Positions 33,277 through 44,965 are shown, numbered from the stretch's first letter. The stretch is 64,000 bases of DNA from Mermis nigrescens (GCA_036768485.1 JAVLUZ010000142.1:10276042-10340041); one strand, 5' to 3'. The notes: generated from the sequence alone by a model not told the origin. Made by a program: numbers and translations.

Positions 33277-34240
33277 CAGTGTTTTTTTCGTACTCAGCAA
33301 ACATTTTTCCCGATGTACATAGACTTTTCGGGACCGTCCTTGTAGTACAAAGATTTCTGGGAAGACAAAAATCGCAAAAAAGGTCTGAAATTCGCAAAAA
33401 TTTCCGGCGCTTCGCGCCAAAATGAATACTTGTGTGTTTTATATATCTTTATAATGGCAGAAATTGCATTTCAAAAGGAAAAATGTCAAATTTCTCGGCG
33501 AAGACGATTCTTAGTGATTTTTGCCCTTAGAGACCCACAAATTAGCTAAAATACACTACCAAAAGTCGAACAACTGTTTTTACCACACTAAAATTGGTGC
33601 TGTATCATATTTTAGTATCCAAAAATTTGTGTGTACAAAATGAAATAGATTTTCGGGAAGACAACAACTGTAAAACGGTGTAAACTTCCCAAAATTTTCG
33701 ATAGAATGGAAAAATGTCAATTTTTTTCGCGCTTCGCGCTGTTTTAAGACGCTTCTAAGTGATTTTTGCCCTTAGAGACCCAGAAATCAGCTAAAATGCA
33801 CTATCAAAAGTCGAACAAATCTGTTTTTACCACACTAAAATCGCTACTGTAGGTGATAGGTGATAGGTAATGTAGCGGTGGTACCTCCTGTGAGACCCAA
33901 GCACGCAGGCTACAAGCCCATTGTGCTCCGCGGAATAGATTATCATCTCACCGAGTTATACCAGCAGTACCTCATTAAGAGCCCTGCTGAATACCAGCGG
34001 TATCACGCAAGTGTCCCGCTGGAAAAATTAGCCGACTGCACGAAGAAAGAACCCACAGTGCGTGGTTTCGAACCTCGTGCCCGCAACTTGTAGTTAGATC
34101 GTTAACCACTAAGCCACGGAGGCCCCAAATCGCTACTGTACTATATTATAGTACCCAAAAATTTGCATGTACAAAATATACAAAGACTTTCCGAGACCAT
34201 CTTTGTACATATACAAACGGACCTTGTACAAAAAACACTG
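33277..34240 (-). mobile_element. hAT-type MITE K, internally duplicated and hit by a SINE
   Basis: Ends CAGTGTTTTTTTC at 33277 and AAAAACACTG at 34240, flanked by ATTTTAGC/ATTTTACT (6 of 8). Contains GCGC hairpins (33405-33418, GGCGCTTCGCGCC) and a second partial inner unit. The SINE at 33852-34126 is inserted with its own duplication. Confidence 0.75.
33852..34126 (-). mobile_element. tRNA-derived SINE
   Basis: 275 bp, flanked by a perfect 14 bp duplication AAATCGCTACTGTA (33838-33851, 34127-34140). Read on the minus strand it starts GGGGCCTCCG, has an A box TGGCTTAGTGG (about 34106-34116) and a B box GGTTCGAAACC (34064-34074), and ends with a short tail of CCTATCA repeats at 33852-33873. 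A 234 bp open frame across it is incidental. Confidence 0.92.
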
Positions 34241-34384
34241 ATTTTACTTCTCTAAAACGCATTTTTCAGTTACAAAAATTGTCCAAATTTGAGCAGGAGA
34301 TGAGCATTATCATTCATAGTAGATTTTTAGAGCAAGTTATCTGTAAAAATGCTGCAATTAGCAGTGGCATGGCCTAAAAAATAA

Positions 34385-36750
34385 TCTACTATATATTTGT
34401 GAAAGAGTGTTTGTATGTTCAGGGTTGGCTCCAGTGGCCTCATTACACTTGATGGGCTGATGTTTTGGCCCGAGCTCGACCTACGGCTGGGGGTGTAGTA
34501 GCGACATTTGAATTTCACCAACCCTACCCATGCACCCTGTTCGCGGGTGAAGCGCAGAGGCTCCACATACTTTATGCCAGAAAAAGGACATTTTTCGCAA
34601 AAAGTCTAAATTGACAAACGTTTACTGAAATCATACACAACTAAGTTAATACAAGACCAATACAATGAGATCAATGAACATAATCATTGCTAGATTGAAT
34701 TTGTCTTAGTAAGTTATCGTTTTGAATGCAGCATGAAAAGTTTATCACCTACTTATTATGGCAAAATGAGCAGTTCAGAATAATGCAAAATTACGGGGTA
34801 ATAAAAATAAGTACAGTAAATAAAACTATATTGACCTAAAAGAAAACAAAGTTAGTCTAGAAAACGTCCATCATATAACTGCAATGCTCGATACAACATT
34901 AATTTAAAACCAAATCCTTCGCGAATGGCCAGTCACCCAACAAAACGGTAATTTTGTAGATTTTTTCAGCGCTAAGTAGCGAAAAACAGGACAAAAAAAG
35001 GACAGGTTTTAAAAAAGGACGCTGATGCAAATAAAGGACTGTCCTCTTAAAAAAGGACATATGGGAGCCCTAGTGAAGCGGGAGGGTTCCCCTTAAGCAT
35101 GACCGAAGTCGGGAAACGGCCGATTTTTCGCCAAATTTCGAAAATCGGAATAATTCAGTTTACTCTATTTTCGGGTTACGTACTTTTTGCCGCTGCATGC
35201 GTTATAACATACGATCTGACGTAATATAGCATATGCCACAAGATGGGCTATGTTATGCGGTACAATAATGTGATATAAGATACCGTGTCTGTGCCATAAC
35301 ATGCGTGATTAAATATAGGAGATACCCTCTGCTATAATATATGAGTGATATAAGATATCACTTGATATGTATATGACACCCTTTGCTACAACAAACAAAA
35401 AATTTTGAAAACATCAAAAATATTCTTTGACCGAAAAAATTCTCCGAAACATCCCAAAACATCAAAAATATGGATTTGACCAAAAGTTTCCAGAACATCC
35501 CAAAACATCAAAAATATGATATTGGCTAAAGAATTTTCAAAACCATTCTGTAACGTCAAAAATATCTATTTGACCGAAAAAATGTACAGGAGTGAAGTGG
35601 GAGGCATTTCTGTGCTCTAGCATGACCGATTTTGGGACATTGTTGATTTATTGCCAAATTTCGAAAATCGGAATAAATTCAGTTTACACTATTTTCGGGT
35701 TACCGTACTTTTACCGCTGCGTGCGTTATAACATAGGATCGGACATAATATAGCCTACATAATGCTACAAGATGGGTAATGCTAAGTACGGTACAATGAT
35801 GTGATATAAGATACCCTGCCTGTTCCATAACATGCAGTGATATTAGATAGGAGATACCCTCTGCTATAACATATGAGTGATATAAGACATCGCGTGATAT
35901 ATGAAACCGTTTGCTACAACAAACAAAAAATTATTAAACCATGAAAAATATGGTTTGACGAAAAAATTCTCCAAAACATCCCAAAACATCAAAAATATGG
36001 GTTTGACCGAAAAACTTCCCAGAACATCCCAAAACATCAGAAATATGATTTGGCTAAAGAATTTTCAAAACCATTCTGTAACGTCAAAAATATGAATTTG
36101 ATTATAAAAATGTATAGGGGTGAAGCGGGAGGCGTCCCTATGCTAAAGCATTGCCGATTTCGGGGCATAGCCGATTTTTTGCCAAATTTCGAAAATCGGA
36201 ATAAATTCAGTTTACACTATTTTCGGGTTACGGTGCTTTTGCCGCTGCGTGCATTATAAGATTGGATCGGACGTAATATAGCCTACATAATGCTATTCGG
36301 TACAATGATGTGATATAAGATACCCTGTCTGTGCCATAACATGCAGAGATATAAGATAGGAGATAGATTCTGTTATAACATATGAGTGATATAGGATATC
36401 ACGTGATATATGACACCCTTTGATACAACGAACAAAAATTTTTAAAACATCAAAAATATGGTCTGAACTAGAAATTTTTCAAAACATCCCAAAACATCAA
36501 AAATATAATTTTGGCTAGAGAATTTTCGAAGCTATTCTGTAACGTCATAAATATGGATTTGGTCAAAAATGGTTGACAAAAAACGTTTAAAAAATCCAAA
36601 AAATAAAATATGGTTTTTACCAACAATTTTTTCAGAAATATCCCAAAAACATCAAAAGTCCTAAAAAAACAAAAAATTCAAGAGACATCTCAATTCCATA
36701 TAGCTGTCAGGCCTAAGTTCAGCCTGGGCAACGCCGGGTAGCTAAGCTAG
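34385..36750 (+). mobile_element. Non-autonomous Helitron with amplified interior
   Basis: Begins TCTACTATATATTTGTGAAA then GGTTGGCTCC-G and ends GGGCAACGCCGGGTAGCTAA-GCTAG. The interior repeats a unit of about 520 bp three times (35073-35589, 35590-36117, 36118-36640): GTGAAG-GGGAGGC ... CGAAAATCGGAATAA ... TTTTCGGGTTAC ... ATCGGACGTAATATAGCC ... CAAAAATATGG. Interrupted by a hAT MITE at 34555-35072. No Rep-helicase coding. Confidence 0.85.
34555..35072. mobile_element. hAT-type MITE inside the Helitron
   Basis: 518 bp, ends CAGAGGCTCC and GGGAGCCCTA, with AAAAAGGACAT subterminal words at both ends and a perfect 8 bp duplication GTGAAGCG (34547-34554, 35073-35080). The Helitron unit reads on across it. 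Confidence 0.9.
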
Positions 36751-36765
36751 TAATAAATAATTTTT

Positions 36766-36905
36766 ACCTCTCTAAAACGCATTTTTGCATTACGAAAATC
36801 GTTCAAATCTGTGCAGAAGATCAAGATTATCAATCGCAGTGAAGTTCTAAAGCAGCTGTCGGTAAAAGTGCTGCTACTGGCGCGGCGCGACTTAAACATT
36901 AATAA
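36766..36905 (-). repeat. Inverted partial unit of the 185 bp repeat
   Basis: Complement of 18180-18350: CTCTCTAAAACGCATTTTTG-CATTACGAAAA, GTGAAGTTCTA, then GGCGCGGCGCGACTTAAAC in place of the usual end. Confidence 0.6.
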
Positions 36906-36938
36906 CAAATAGGCGCCCCTCAGTGGGGCAGACAGAAC

Positions 36939-37198
36939 CACGCTGAACGTGGGGGTTGGAGGGGTATGCACCCCGAGAAACCAAAATACCCACCCCGCCC
37001 CGAGAAACCAAAATAACCCCCTAGAATTTAGTTTTTGAAATTTTTTTGTGTTTCTCGCAATTTTTTGTGCCAATGGATAGTACTCGATGAGAAACGCTGA
37101 AAAATGGTGATTTTCTGTCATACCACCATTTTAGAGGCCATTTTTTTACCTTCGAAAAATCTTGCACCCCCCCAGAATTTTGATGCTGCCCACGTATG
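36939..37198. mobile_element. hAT-type MITE, CATA-GTGGGCAGC family
   Basis: 260 bp, right end GATGCTGCCCACGTATG, left end CACGCTGAACGTGGGGG, flanks GACAGAAC/GGCAGAAC (7 of 8). Confidence 0.75.
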
Positions 37199-37439
37199 GG
37201 CAGAACTCCGAGAGAATTGTGTACAAAAGCTCTTCAATTTCAAGTCGTAACGTTAAAATTTTTACAAAATCAGCCGAATCACGATTCTGAATTTATCCTG
37301 AAAATCATAAAAGACCATCTGCAAATTCATAATTATCGCCAAAAAATTGCTTTCATTCTTGCTTCTTGAACAAATTTCAATTTCTGCACAAAACCTGTGA
37401 GAGAACAGACGACATATAGATACTAATTACGCTTTAGGT

Positions 37440-37578
37440 CAGTGGCGGATCCAGGATTTTCCTAAGGGGGCGGTACCCCTAAGGGGGGCGGAACCCTGAC
37501 TTGGCGGAAAAATTAGCTATTTTTGCGCACTATTTTGGGTCAATGGGGGAGGGCGGCCGCCCCCTAGATCCGCCCCTG
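37440..37578. mobile_element. hAT-type MITE, short, CAGTGGCGG family
   Basis: 139 bp, ends CAGTGGCGGATCCAGGATTT and CTAGATCCGCCCCTG, flanks CTTTAGGT/CTTTAAGT (7 of 8). An inverted relative of 8958-9160. Confidence 0.85.
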
Positions 37579-37586
37579 CTTTAAGT

Positions 37587-39045
37587 TGTATATATCCTGA
37601 AAATGGAGTTTTAAACCGCGCGCTTGGGACTAAATAGACTATAATTATAACTGAAAAATTCGGCACGAAGTGCCGAAAAATTTTTGCGATTTTTAGCTAA
37701 AAAACGCAATTAGGGATAAATATTTTCATTTCAATCTATTCGTGGACAAGCTAAGAATAGATTTGGATGAGGGAGAAAATCATCCTCAAATTTTATTCGG
37801 GGGGGGGGGGCATGTGCCTCCTATCCCCCCCTTGATACAAGCCTGAATGTACTTGTTGTTATTTATGTTTAGATGCGCTGCAGCGAATTGACGATTTGCT
37901 CTAGAACTTTGCTATGATTGAAACTCCACATCTTCTGCACGAATTTAGACTATTTGTCTAATGCAAAAATTCCTTTTTGTAGAAGTAAAATTTCAAAATT
38001 TTCTGGCGCTCTGCACAGATCCGCATCCAGAGTGGATAGCGTAGGGGGCACATGTCGATTTGGAAATGTAATGTGAGAATGATTTTTTCTTTACTCCCCC
38101 TTCTTTTTTATCCGAAAATTAGAGCTGTACCGGGGCCTGGCTCCTGCGCCAGGGCCTGAAAGGGTACAAAATTGTTGTTACATGTAAATTGTTGTTTGAG
38201 GCAGTAAAACTGATTGAATTGATACTTAGTTCAATCAATGAAGCTAGCTAGCTTGCACCTATGTAACAACAATCTGTTGAATGGTGCCGACTTATAAGTT
38301 TCAGTCACGGTTGCATTTGCTCAGCATTTACGGTCTTAGGTCGGACTGATCTGGAATTCATCGAGTCTTTTCGAGCTAAAATGATATTAGAAATGACTAG
38401 AAAGGTTTAAAAAGTGTAACAACTACATTAGTTCTCGGATGCTGGTCGATTTCAATCATTTTTTCAGAAAAAGCCTTGACTCCTTTTCCAAAGGTGAAAA
38501 TACGGCTGGGATTATAAATGACTAGTGCCGTTTACCCATTTATTAGCGCGCTTATTTTGCAAATTGTTGCAGGAATTCTGCCCTGGACCATGCTGGGGAG
38601 GCGCCAGTGACGCCAACCAAACCCCCAGCCCCAAAGGAGAGGGGGTTCCTTTGCATTCTCTCTTATTGAAGGTCCTACGCGAGTTATTAAATTTGCAAGG
38701 TGTTTAGCAATAATGGTGAAAAATTTTAAAAAAATTGTGTTAATATTTATTTAAATTGTCGCAGGACAATATGAAAAGTCCAAAAAATCTAAAAGTCTAA
38801 AAATCCAAAATCACATTCGCGATCCGTCTGCACGTCTCAGCTATTACTAGCTATGCTGTAAACTTTTTTTTTCGACATTATCTTTCGTTAAATCCTTTCT
38901 TTCATGTAATTTTTTTATTTCATTTTCTACGGTAGTAATTGGCTAATAAATATCATTATTATTATTATAAATTACTGTTTATTTAGTCTCTAGCGCGATC
39001 TAAACACTCAACAATTAATTGCTTTACAGTCTAAAAGCCTATGCA
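37587..39045. other. Unassigned with scattered repeat traces
   Basis: Contains a perfect hairpin TTCGGCAC-GAA-GTGCCGAA (37659-37677), a G12 run (37799-37810), a degenerate 185 bp-repeat unit (about 37850-38020), GTTGTTACAT/ATGTAACAAC facing each other (about 38172 and 38263) and, at 38936-38969, a LINE-like 3' tail (GTAATTGGCTAATAAATATC then ATT repeats). No gene. Confidence 0.4.
37659..37677. repeat. Mini-hairpin with a paired substitution
   Basis: TTCGGCAC-GAA-GTGCCGAA. Compared with the common CGGCGC-GAA-GCGCCG form, a G-C pair has become A-T on both sides, so the stem is preserved. Confidence 0.75.
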
Positions 39046-39053
39046 TTTATGTT

Positions 39054-39300
39054 TACATGTACGCGTGGGGTATGCACCCTCCAGAAGGCCGAATACTCCC
39101 CCCCCCCCGAAATGAAAATACTCTTCCCCCAGAATTCAATTTTTGGAATTTTTTTTCGCAATTTTTTTGATAATGGATAGTGTCGATGAAAAATGCTGAG
39201 AAATGGTGGTTTTTTTCGCCATACAATCATTTTTAAGACTATTTTTGACCTCTGAAAAATTTTGCTCACCCCTTTAGAATTTTGGTGCAGCCCACCTATG
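39054..39300. mobile_element. hAT-type MITE, CATA-GTGGGCAGC family
   Basis: Right end GTGCAGCCCACCTATG, left ACGCGTGGGGTATGCACCC, flanks TTTATGTT/TTTATGTC (7 of 8). Confidence 0.75.
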
Positions 39301-39308
39301 TTTATGTC

Positions 39309-40628
39309 GCCTATTTGTTCAAAGCTCTCTAGTATTACTATATGATAAATTAGAACTGTTTCTGTAGTTTGAACACCCATTCTTCGATCATAGGCGCAGT
39401 GGCGTCTGTTGTAAGATTATCTTAGTATATGGCAATCGCATTACCATTTGCAATACTGTATTTGATAGAAAGATGTTAGCTCTCTGTGTCTATTGAGCTT
39501 TTAGGAAGACAATAATTGTGATTGAATTTTCCAATTTAGATACGCAAATCTAGTAGCACTGGCAAAAACTGCTGTATTAAAAAAGAAACGGACATGCATA
39601 AATGACGCCATAGCTATTATACGAGTAAAAAACTAGCGTGCTAATGTAAGCCCTCCCGTGCCAATGGAAAAGAATTTAATTAGCACGAGTAGCTAATGGG
39701 GGTCGCGCTATAAAAAACGCTCTTTCACACCTATGACACATTTTTATGTGTTTTTATCAACTTTATATAATAAAAAATTTTCGGACTAACCCTGAGAAAA
39801 ATCCCGGCTACGCCTATGAACATTAGTCTCGTTTTTATTGATCATTAAAGTAGCAGGCATCGTTTTCCCCTAGTTCATTTTTTTCGAATTGGGTATTCGG
39901 ATCGGACTACACAAATTCGGATTGAAAAAGAAGTAAGTATAAAATATTCATTGATAAACTTAAAATTCAAATTGATCTTTGTCAGCGCCAACCCATTTAA
40001 CAAAAGTGCAGTTTTTTTTTCAAAAATTCTGTTAGAACTTTCCTCATTAACAAACAATACTTTATTCAAGGGGCGCGTTCATTGGCCGGAAAACACTATC
40101 ACAGGTAAAATAATGCGCGGAAAGATGCAAAACATGAATCTCTTTGCCAGAATATTATCCAAGATTTCATTTTTCACAGCCTATCATATTTTAAAAAAAG
40201 AAAAATGTTTTTTTCGAAAAGTTCGATTTTTACGAGCTTAACGGATAAAGCATGCTAAAAAGGCGTCCGAGAATGCGGCTTTTTACAGGCTGTCCCTTTT
40301 GAGGTTTCCGAAATAATAACGAATTTATTTTGGGACCGCATCCTCTCGACCTGAATCCTGGATGGTTAACTTGTTTAAACCACCTATTGCTTTCGAGTCC
40401 AGGCTAAATAAGAATGAATTCTGAAGTGTTTAAAACGCGCGTTCGAGGCTAAATATACGACGGCGCGAAGCGCCTGAAATTTTTCAGAAATTTTGCACCG
40501 AAAAAAAAAGGTTAAACAGCGTTAAAAGTACTCCACTTTAACCCGAAAGTCTTTTTTGTATTGATTAGGACATAGTGTAAATGACCGAGTTGCTCACATT
40601 CACCACTCAACTTTCAGTAAAAAGCGTG
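39309..40628. other. Unassigned; mini-hairpin at 40462
   Basis: No recognisable gene. GGCGCGAAGCGCC at 40462-40474 is the consensus mini-hairpin. Open frames of 60-100 codons near 39.9-40.2 kb show no domain and are K/F/N-rich, as expected by chance in AT-rich DNA. Confidence 0.35.
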
Positions 40629-40636
40629 GTTTTGGT

Positions 40637-41204
40637 CAGTGGCGGATCTAGGATTTTCTAAGGGTGTGGTATCCCCACTTTTCCAAAAACAGTCAAAAAT
40701 GGGTCCGAAAATTTGCCCTTAACGCGCGAAACAGCGTTCTTTTTGTGTTTTACGTTGTATACTTTTACATAAAATCACTTTTGACGCAATATTTTTTTCG
40801 AAAAATTTTGAAATTTTCGACGATTTTGTGCGAAAAGATCATTACATTTCTTTGACTTCTACAAAAACCTCGGCGCGTAGCGCCGAAAAATTTGTGAAAT
40901 TAAGGCGGATAGACGTCTAGAAGAATGATTTACAGCTTGATTTCCTGTTTTTATGGCATTTGATGTGAAACATCGAAATTTTCAATTGAAAATAGAAGAA
41001 AACTATGCAAAAATAGAAAAGAAATTGGCTTCCAGGTCGCCAAGAAAGTTAATATCATTAATAGATATAGCGCCAGAAAAATTTGAGAAATTATGGTCAC
41101 TGACGGCCAAAAATCATTGCAAATCGCATATCCATTCTTTATCTCGCCAAATATTTTTATAGCCAGGGGGGGCCGCTTCCCGCGCCCCCTTAAATCCGCG
41201 CCTG
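40637..41204. mobile_element. hAT-type MITE, CAGTGGCGG family, uninterrupted
   Basis: 568 bp, ends CAGTGGCGGATCTAGGATTT and TTAAATCCGCGCCTG, perfect duplication GTTTTGGT (40629-40636, 41205-41212). Contains CGGCGC-GTA-GCGCCG (40871-40885). A 69-codon frame (40953-41162, MAFDVKHRNFQLKIEENYAK...) has no recognised function. Confidence 0.9.
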
Positions 41205-41212
41205 GTTTTGGT

Positions 41213-41738
41213 CGATTTTTCGTTATTTTTGAACACAGATAATGATAACTTGATTATTTGAAGTTGGTAATTTAAAATTGCTTCATATTTAATATCTAAG
41301 TCACATCTGGGCTTCGTAGATGGTAAGAGCAAAACGGAAAAAAATAAGACTTCCCGCGCGAAGCGCCGATAAATTCCGAATTGACCAGCTTGAAATGTGT
41401 GTGATCAAACTTCATTTGATAGTCATCTCAGTTCATTTCTAGAATTTTGAATTCTTTCCTTCGGGACCCTTGTAATAAATTAATTTTTTTCATTTCTGGA
41501 GGGGGCTCGAGCCCCCCTACCTCCACCCTGGTTACGGGCCTGTAGGTAGGTATACTTGGCATTGGTTTATTTGGTTTTTTTGGACTATATGGTTTTTATT
41601 TAGAGTGAAATCGATTTTTTTTTAATTTTTTTAGTAAAGATTCACATGCTTTCATCGAAATAAATATTAAGCAAGCGTAAGGTCCTAAGACGAGGCAAAT
41701 TCTTGAAAGTTTTAAAGTTTATTGCAGCAGCGAAAATA
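41213..41738. other. Unassigned between two MITEs
   Basis: AT-rich. CGCGCGAAGCGCCGAT near 41355-41370 is another mini-hairpin; GGGGGCTCGAGCCCCCC near 41502-41518 is a strong GC palindrome. Confidence 0.4.
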
Positions 41739-41746
41739 TGTCAACA

Positions 41747-42291
41747 CAGTGGTGGATCTAGGATTTTCCTAAGAGGAGGTTGGTACCCACACATGGGCGC
41801 GGAGGGGGGGGGCTCTGGGGGGTATGCACCCCCCAGAAGTTGAAATACCCTCCCCCCAGAAATCGAAATACCCCCCAGAATTCAAATTTTGAAATTTTTT
41901 TGCTTTTTAGCGATTTTTTGATGCCATTGGATAGTGCTCGATGAAAAACGCCGAAAAATGGTGTGTTTTTCGCCATACGACCACTTTTAAGACTATTTTT
42001 TTTTGGACCTTTGAAAATTTTTTTCACCCCTCCGCCAGAATTTCCGGTGCTGCCCACCTCATGGTGGTACCCCAACTTTCCCAAAAACAGTCAAAAATGC
42101 GGTTCAAAAAAATCGTCTTGCGAAATAGCGGTTTTTTCGGCGTTCTACATTGATACTGGGATACTTAAAATCACTTTTTGACGCAATATTTTCTCGTGCA
42201 ATTTTGAAATTTTCGACAATTTTGGGCGAAAAAAATCATTAAATTTCTTTGACTTATGCAGGTTGGCCGCCGCTCCTTAAATTTGCCCCTG
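41747..42291. mobile_element. hAT-type MITE, CAGTGGCGG family, with nested MITE
   Basis: 545 bp, ends CAGTGGTGGATCTAGGATTT and TTAAATTTGCCCCTG, perfect duplication TGTCAACA (41739-41746, 42292-42299). Its sister at 40637 shows the state before the nested insertion at 41789-42064. Confidence 0.9.
41789..42064. mobile_element. Nested hAT-type MITE, CATA-GTGGGCAGC family
   Basis: 276 bp inside the previous element, perfect duplication TGGTACCC (41781-41788, 42065-42072). Ends ACACATGGGCGCGG and GGTGCTGCCCACCTCATGG. Confidence 0.88.
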
Positions 42292-42299
42292 TGTCAACA

Positions 42300-43116
42300 G
42301 AAACATTGAAGAAATGAACAGTCACGAAAAAATAAAATACAGAATAAAGAACATCAAAGCCCGTGCTAATTTTTTCAAATTTTTCTATCATAATTTAACC
42401 CAGTATTTTTTTATGGCATGTTTTAGGGAAATTTTTTCTGACAGTATCTTCCAGGAATACATGCAAATGAGAAGGTTAACCCTACTGAAGAGTCAACCAG
42501 ACAGGTAAATCTGGCGATTTTTGAGCTGACTGAACGTTTTCTGCTTAGGACAAAAGCGGTAACAATGCCAAAATTTTTACGAATACTTTCTTGTGTTTTT
42601 TTACTCATTAAGCGTCCAAAGTTGATTACTTTCTAGAGTTCTTTGTGTTAAAAGCAATACAATGCAGTCAAATTGGACTGAAAACGCTGTAAAAATTATG
42701 TATTACCATGGAAAGTGAGCGAAAATTATTTTGAAAAAAATTAAAATTAAGAAAAAAAAACCCAATGAGTTGTAACAAAAGTTTTGAACAGTAAGTTTAC
42801 TGGTTTGTATTCCTTGGATTTTACCCGCCCCTTGCCAACCCTGGGATCCTGTACATCTATGCTCTAAGGTAGTAAGTAGAAAGCTGAATTGATTCCAACA
42901 GCCTGGAATAAATAAATCACCGGTTCTAAAAATGCATAAAACAATGAAAATGAGCGATTCTTGCGAGTTTTTATTGAAAGTCAAATCTTAATCTTTTGTA
43001 TGAATTTTAGATGGAAACATACCTTATTTCTTTTCTGTAGGACGTTTATTTCAGGCCAGTGAATTTTATCGAGCATCTCTTACTGAGAAAAGGATGATTT
43101 TTGATTGATAGATCCG
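42300..43116. other. Unassigned; hAT terminus near 42818
   Basis: CCCGCCCCTTGCCAACCCTG (42821-42840), read inverted, is CAGGGTTGGCAAGGGGCGGG, a typical hAT terminus; no partner end found. No gene otherwise. Confidence 0.35.
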
Positions 43117-43850
43117 TAGGGTGCCCAGATGTACTGATTTTAGCAGCTCGTCCTAATTCTACAAATGTCCTGATTTTGTCCTGAAATTCGGGTTCCATCC
43201 TGATTTATCCTGAACTTTTTTAAGAATTTAAGATAATCAAGCTGAACATTAAATAAATTCATCGACTTTTATACAACGGCGCTTCTGCTTAGAAAATTAT
43301 CCTTGTTCAACCAATCGGTTGATGTTATAAGCTGATATTAAATATGACGAAGTTCAAAAGTCGACTGAATATCTATTGCCAGATATTGTCATGAAGATTC
43401 ATTGTTTGATGGAACAAATGAATTAAACTCATTATTGGAAGCTTCTTTCTGGCCGATTGATAAAAATATTCCACTTTGTTTCAAACCAAAATATTTGTCG
43501 ATTTGAAAACTCTAGTTAGCGCAATTTTTTCGATTCCTACATCAAACGTAGCTGCGGAACGAGTATTTTCTTTGTGCAAAAAGCAGTGGACGGACGATCG
43601 AAATCGATTGAATGCTAAAACCGTGAAATGCTTGCTACAAATTAAAATAAATTATTCTTTATCGTGTGGTGAAATGTATAAAAAGATTTTGGGTGACGAA
43701 AATTTGCTGAATCAGATATCATCTAACAGTAAATACGTATGAATTTGATGTTTTATTGTTAAACGTTATTTTGAAAATTGCTACTTTTTCAAACGTCCCG
43801 ATTTTGGACCAAAGGTATCCTAATAGATCCGCCTACTCTTAAGAGACCAT
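43117..43850 (+). pseudogene. Decayed hAT transposon with transposase C-terminus
   Basis: Left end TAGGGTGCCCAGATGT at 43117 followed by GTCCTGATTTTGTCC words; right side CGTCCCGATTTTGGACC near 43794-43810, so roughly 0.7 kb of a larger element. The frame 43476-43742 gives SIPTSNVAAERVFSLCKKQW then DRNRLNAKTVKCLLQIKINY, the hAT dimerisation domain with its ERVFS core, ending in a natural-looking tail. The upstream catalytic region is gone or out of frame. Confidence 0.82.
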
Positions 43851-43853
43851 GAG

Positions 43854-44094
43854 CATAGGTGGGCGGCACTAAAGCTTAGGGGTACAAGATTTTTTTATAG
43901 TCAAAAAATTGCCTTAAAAAATTGTGGCTTGGCGATAAAAACATCATTTTCCAACGTTTCTCATCGAGCACTATCCTTTTCATCAAAAAAATTGCGAAAA
44001 AAACAAAAAACTTTTCAAAAATTGAATTCCTGGGGGAGGGGTATTCGGGCTTCTGGGGTTGCATACCCCCGCTTACCCCCCATGCCCAGGTATG
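43854..44094. mobile_element. hAT-type MITE, CATAGGTGGGCGGCAC end
   Basis: 241 bp, ends CATAGGTGGGCGGCAC and CATGCCCAGGTATG, perfect duplication ACCATGAG (43846-43853, 44095-44102). Orientation opposite to 44379. Confidence 0.9.
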
Positions 44095-44378
44095 ACCATG
44101 AGTGACTCTAAGTCTGACTGTGGATCTAGGTAGAAAGTGACATACCGACTTTTCAGTTCTTATATTTCAAAAGCGTTAATGTCGAGCTCATTCGTTGTTT
44201 CAATTGGATTAATTTAGTATTGTTTGTTCAGCGTTTATTATCCCTATTACTTTCTTTCTGCTGCTTCATTTCATACGCATACTTTGTAAAGCTGATCATG
44301 ACGCGCGTGGACGAAGTAAGCTAAGAAAGTTTATATAATAATAAATAACAAAAGCATGACTAAAATTGCTGTTGTAAT

Positions 44379-44643
44379 CACACGTAGGCGTGGGGGGGTT
44401 TGGGGGGTATGCACCCTCCCCCCTGTAGTTGAAATACCCCCCCCCCGGAAATCAAAATACCCCCCCCCCAGAATTCAAATTTTGAAATTTTTTTGCTTTT
44501 TTGGCGATTTTTTGATGCCATTGGGTAGTGCTCGACGAGAAACGTCGAAAAATGGTGTTTTTTCGCCGTACGAGCACTTTGCACCATTTTTTGACCTTTG
44601 AAAATCTTTTCACCCCCCAGAATTTTGGTGCTGCCCACCTATG
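44379..44643. mobile_element. hAT-type MITE, same family
   Basis: 265 bp, ends CACACGTAGGCGTGG and TGCTGCCCACCTATG, perfect duplication GTTGTAAT (44371-44378, 44644-44651). C-rich tracts (CCCCCCCC) near the left end. Confidence 0.9.
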
Positions 44644-44775
44644 GTTGTAATTAGATCATATGATTCTTAGAAAAGTATGCCCTGTCCATCGCTTTTTTAC
44701 ATACTTATAAAAGTTGTCGCCACTAGCATACGGATTACAGATGAGGTCGACGAACACGTTTAAATAACTCAAGCA

Positions 44776-44965
44776 TATAACAGGCAGATGGTGGGTTCCC
44801 CACTATAAGTTGGTCTTCTCCACATTTCCCCAAAGCCCGAAAATTTTTGACCCCGCCCTGATGTTTGGAAAAAAATGAATTTTGTCACCGTTTTAGACGT
44901 TTTTTGGTCAAATAATTGGAGACTATCCACCCTCTCCACTCCACCCAAAATTTATAGTCGTTACA
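44776..44965. mobile_element. Second copy of the TGTAACAG MITE
   Basis: Diverged copy of 2517-2723, from ATAACAGGCAG to AGTCGTTACAT. Confidence 0.5.

Noticed and set aside
33860..34093. 77-codon plus-strand frame with plausible composition
   Set aside because: It lies wholly inside the reverse-oriented SINE, antisense to its tRNA head; no independent support.
39951..40241. 96-codon plus-strand frame
   Set aside because: Low-complexity K/F/N-rich composition, no splice or domain support.
40953..41162. 69-codon frame in a MITE as a captured gene
   Set aside because: It has no recognised domain and is absent as a frame from the sister MITE at 41747.
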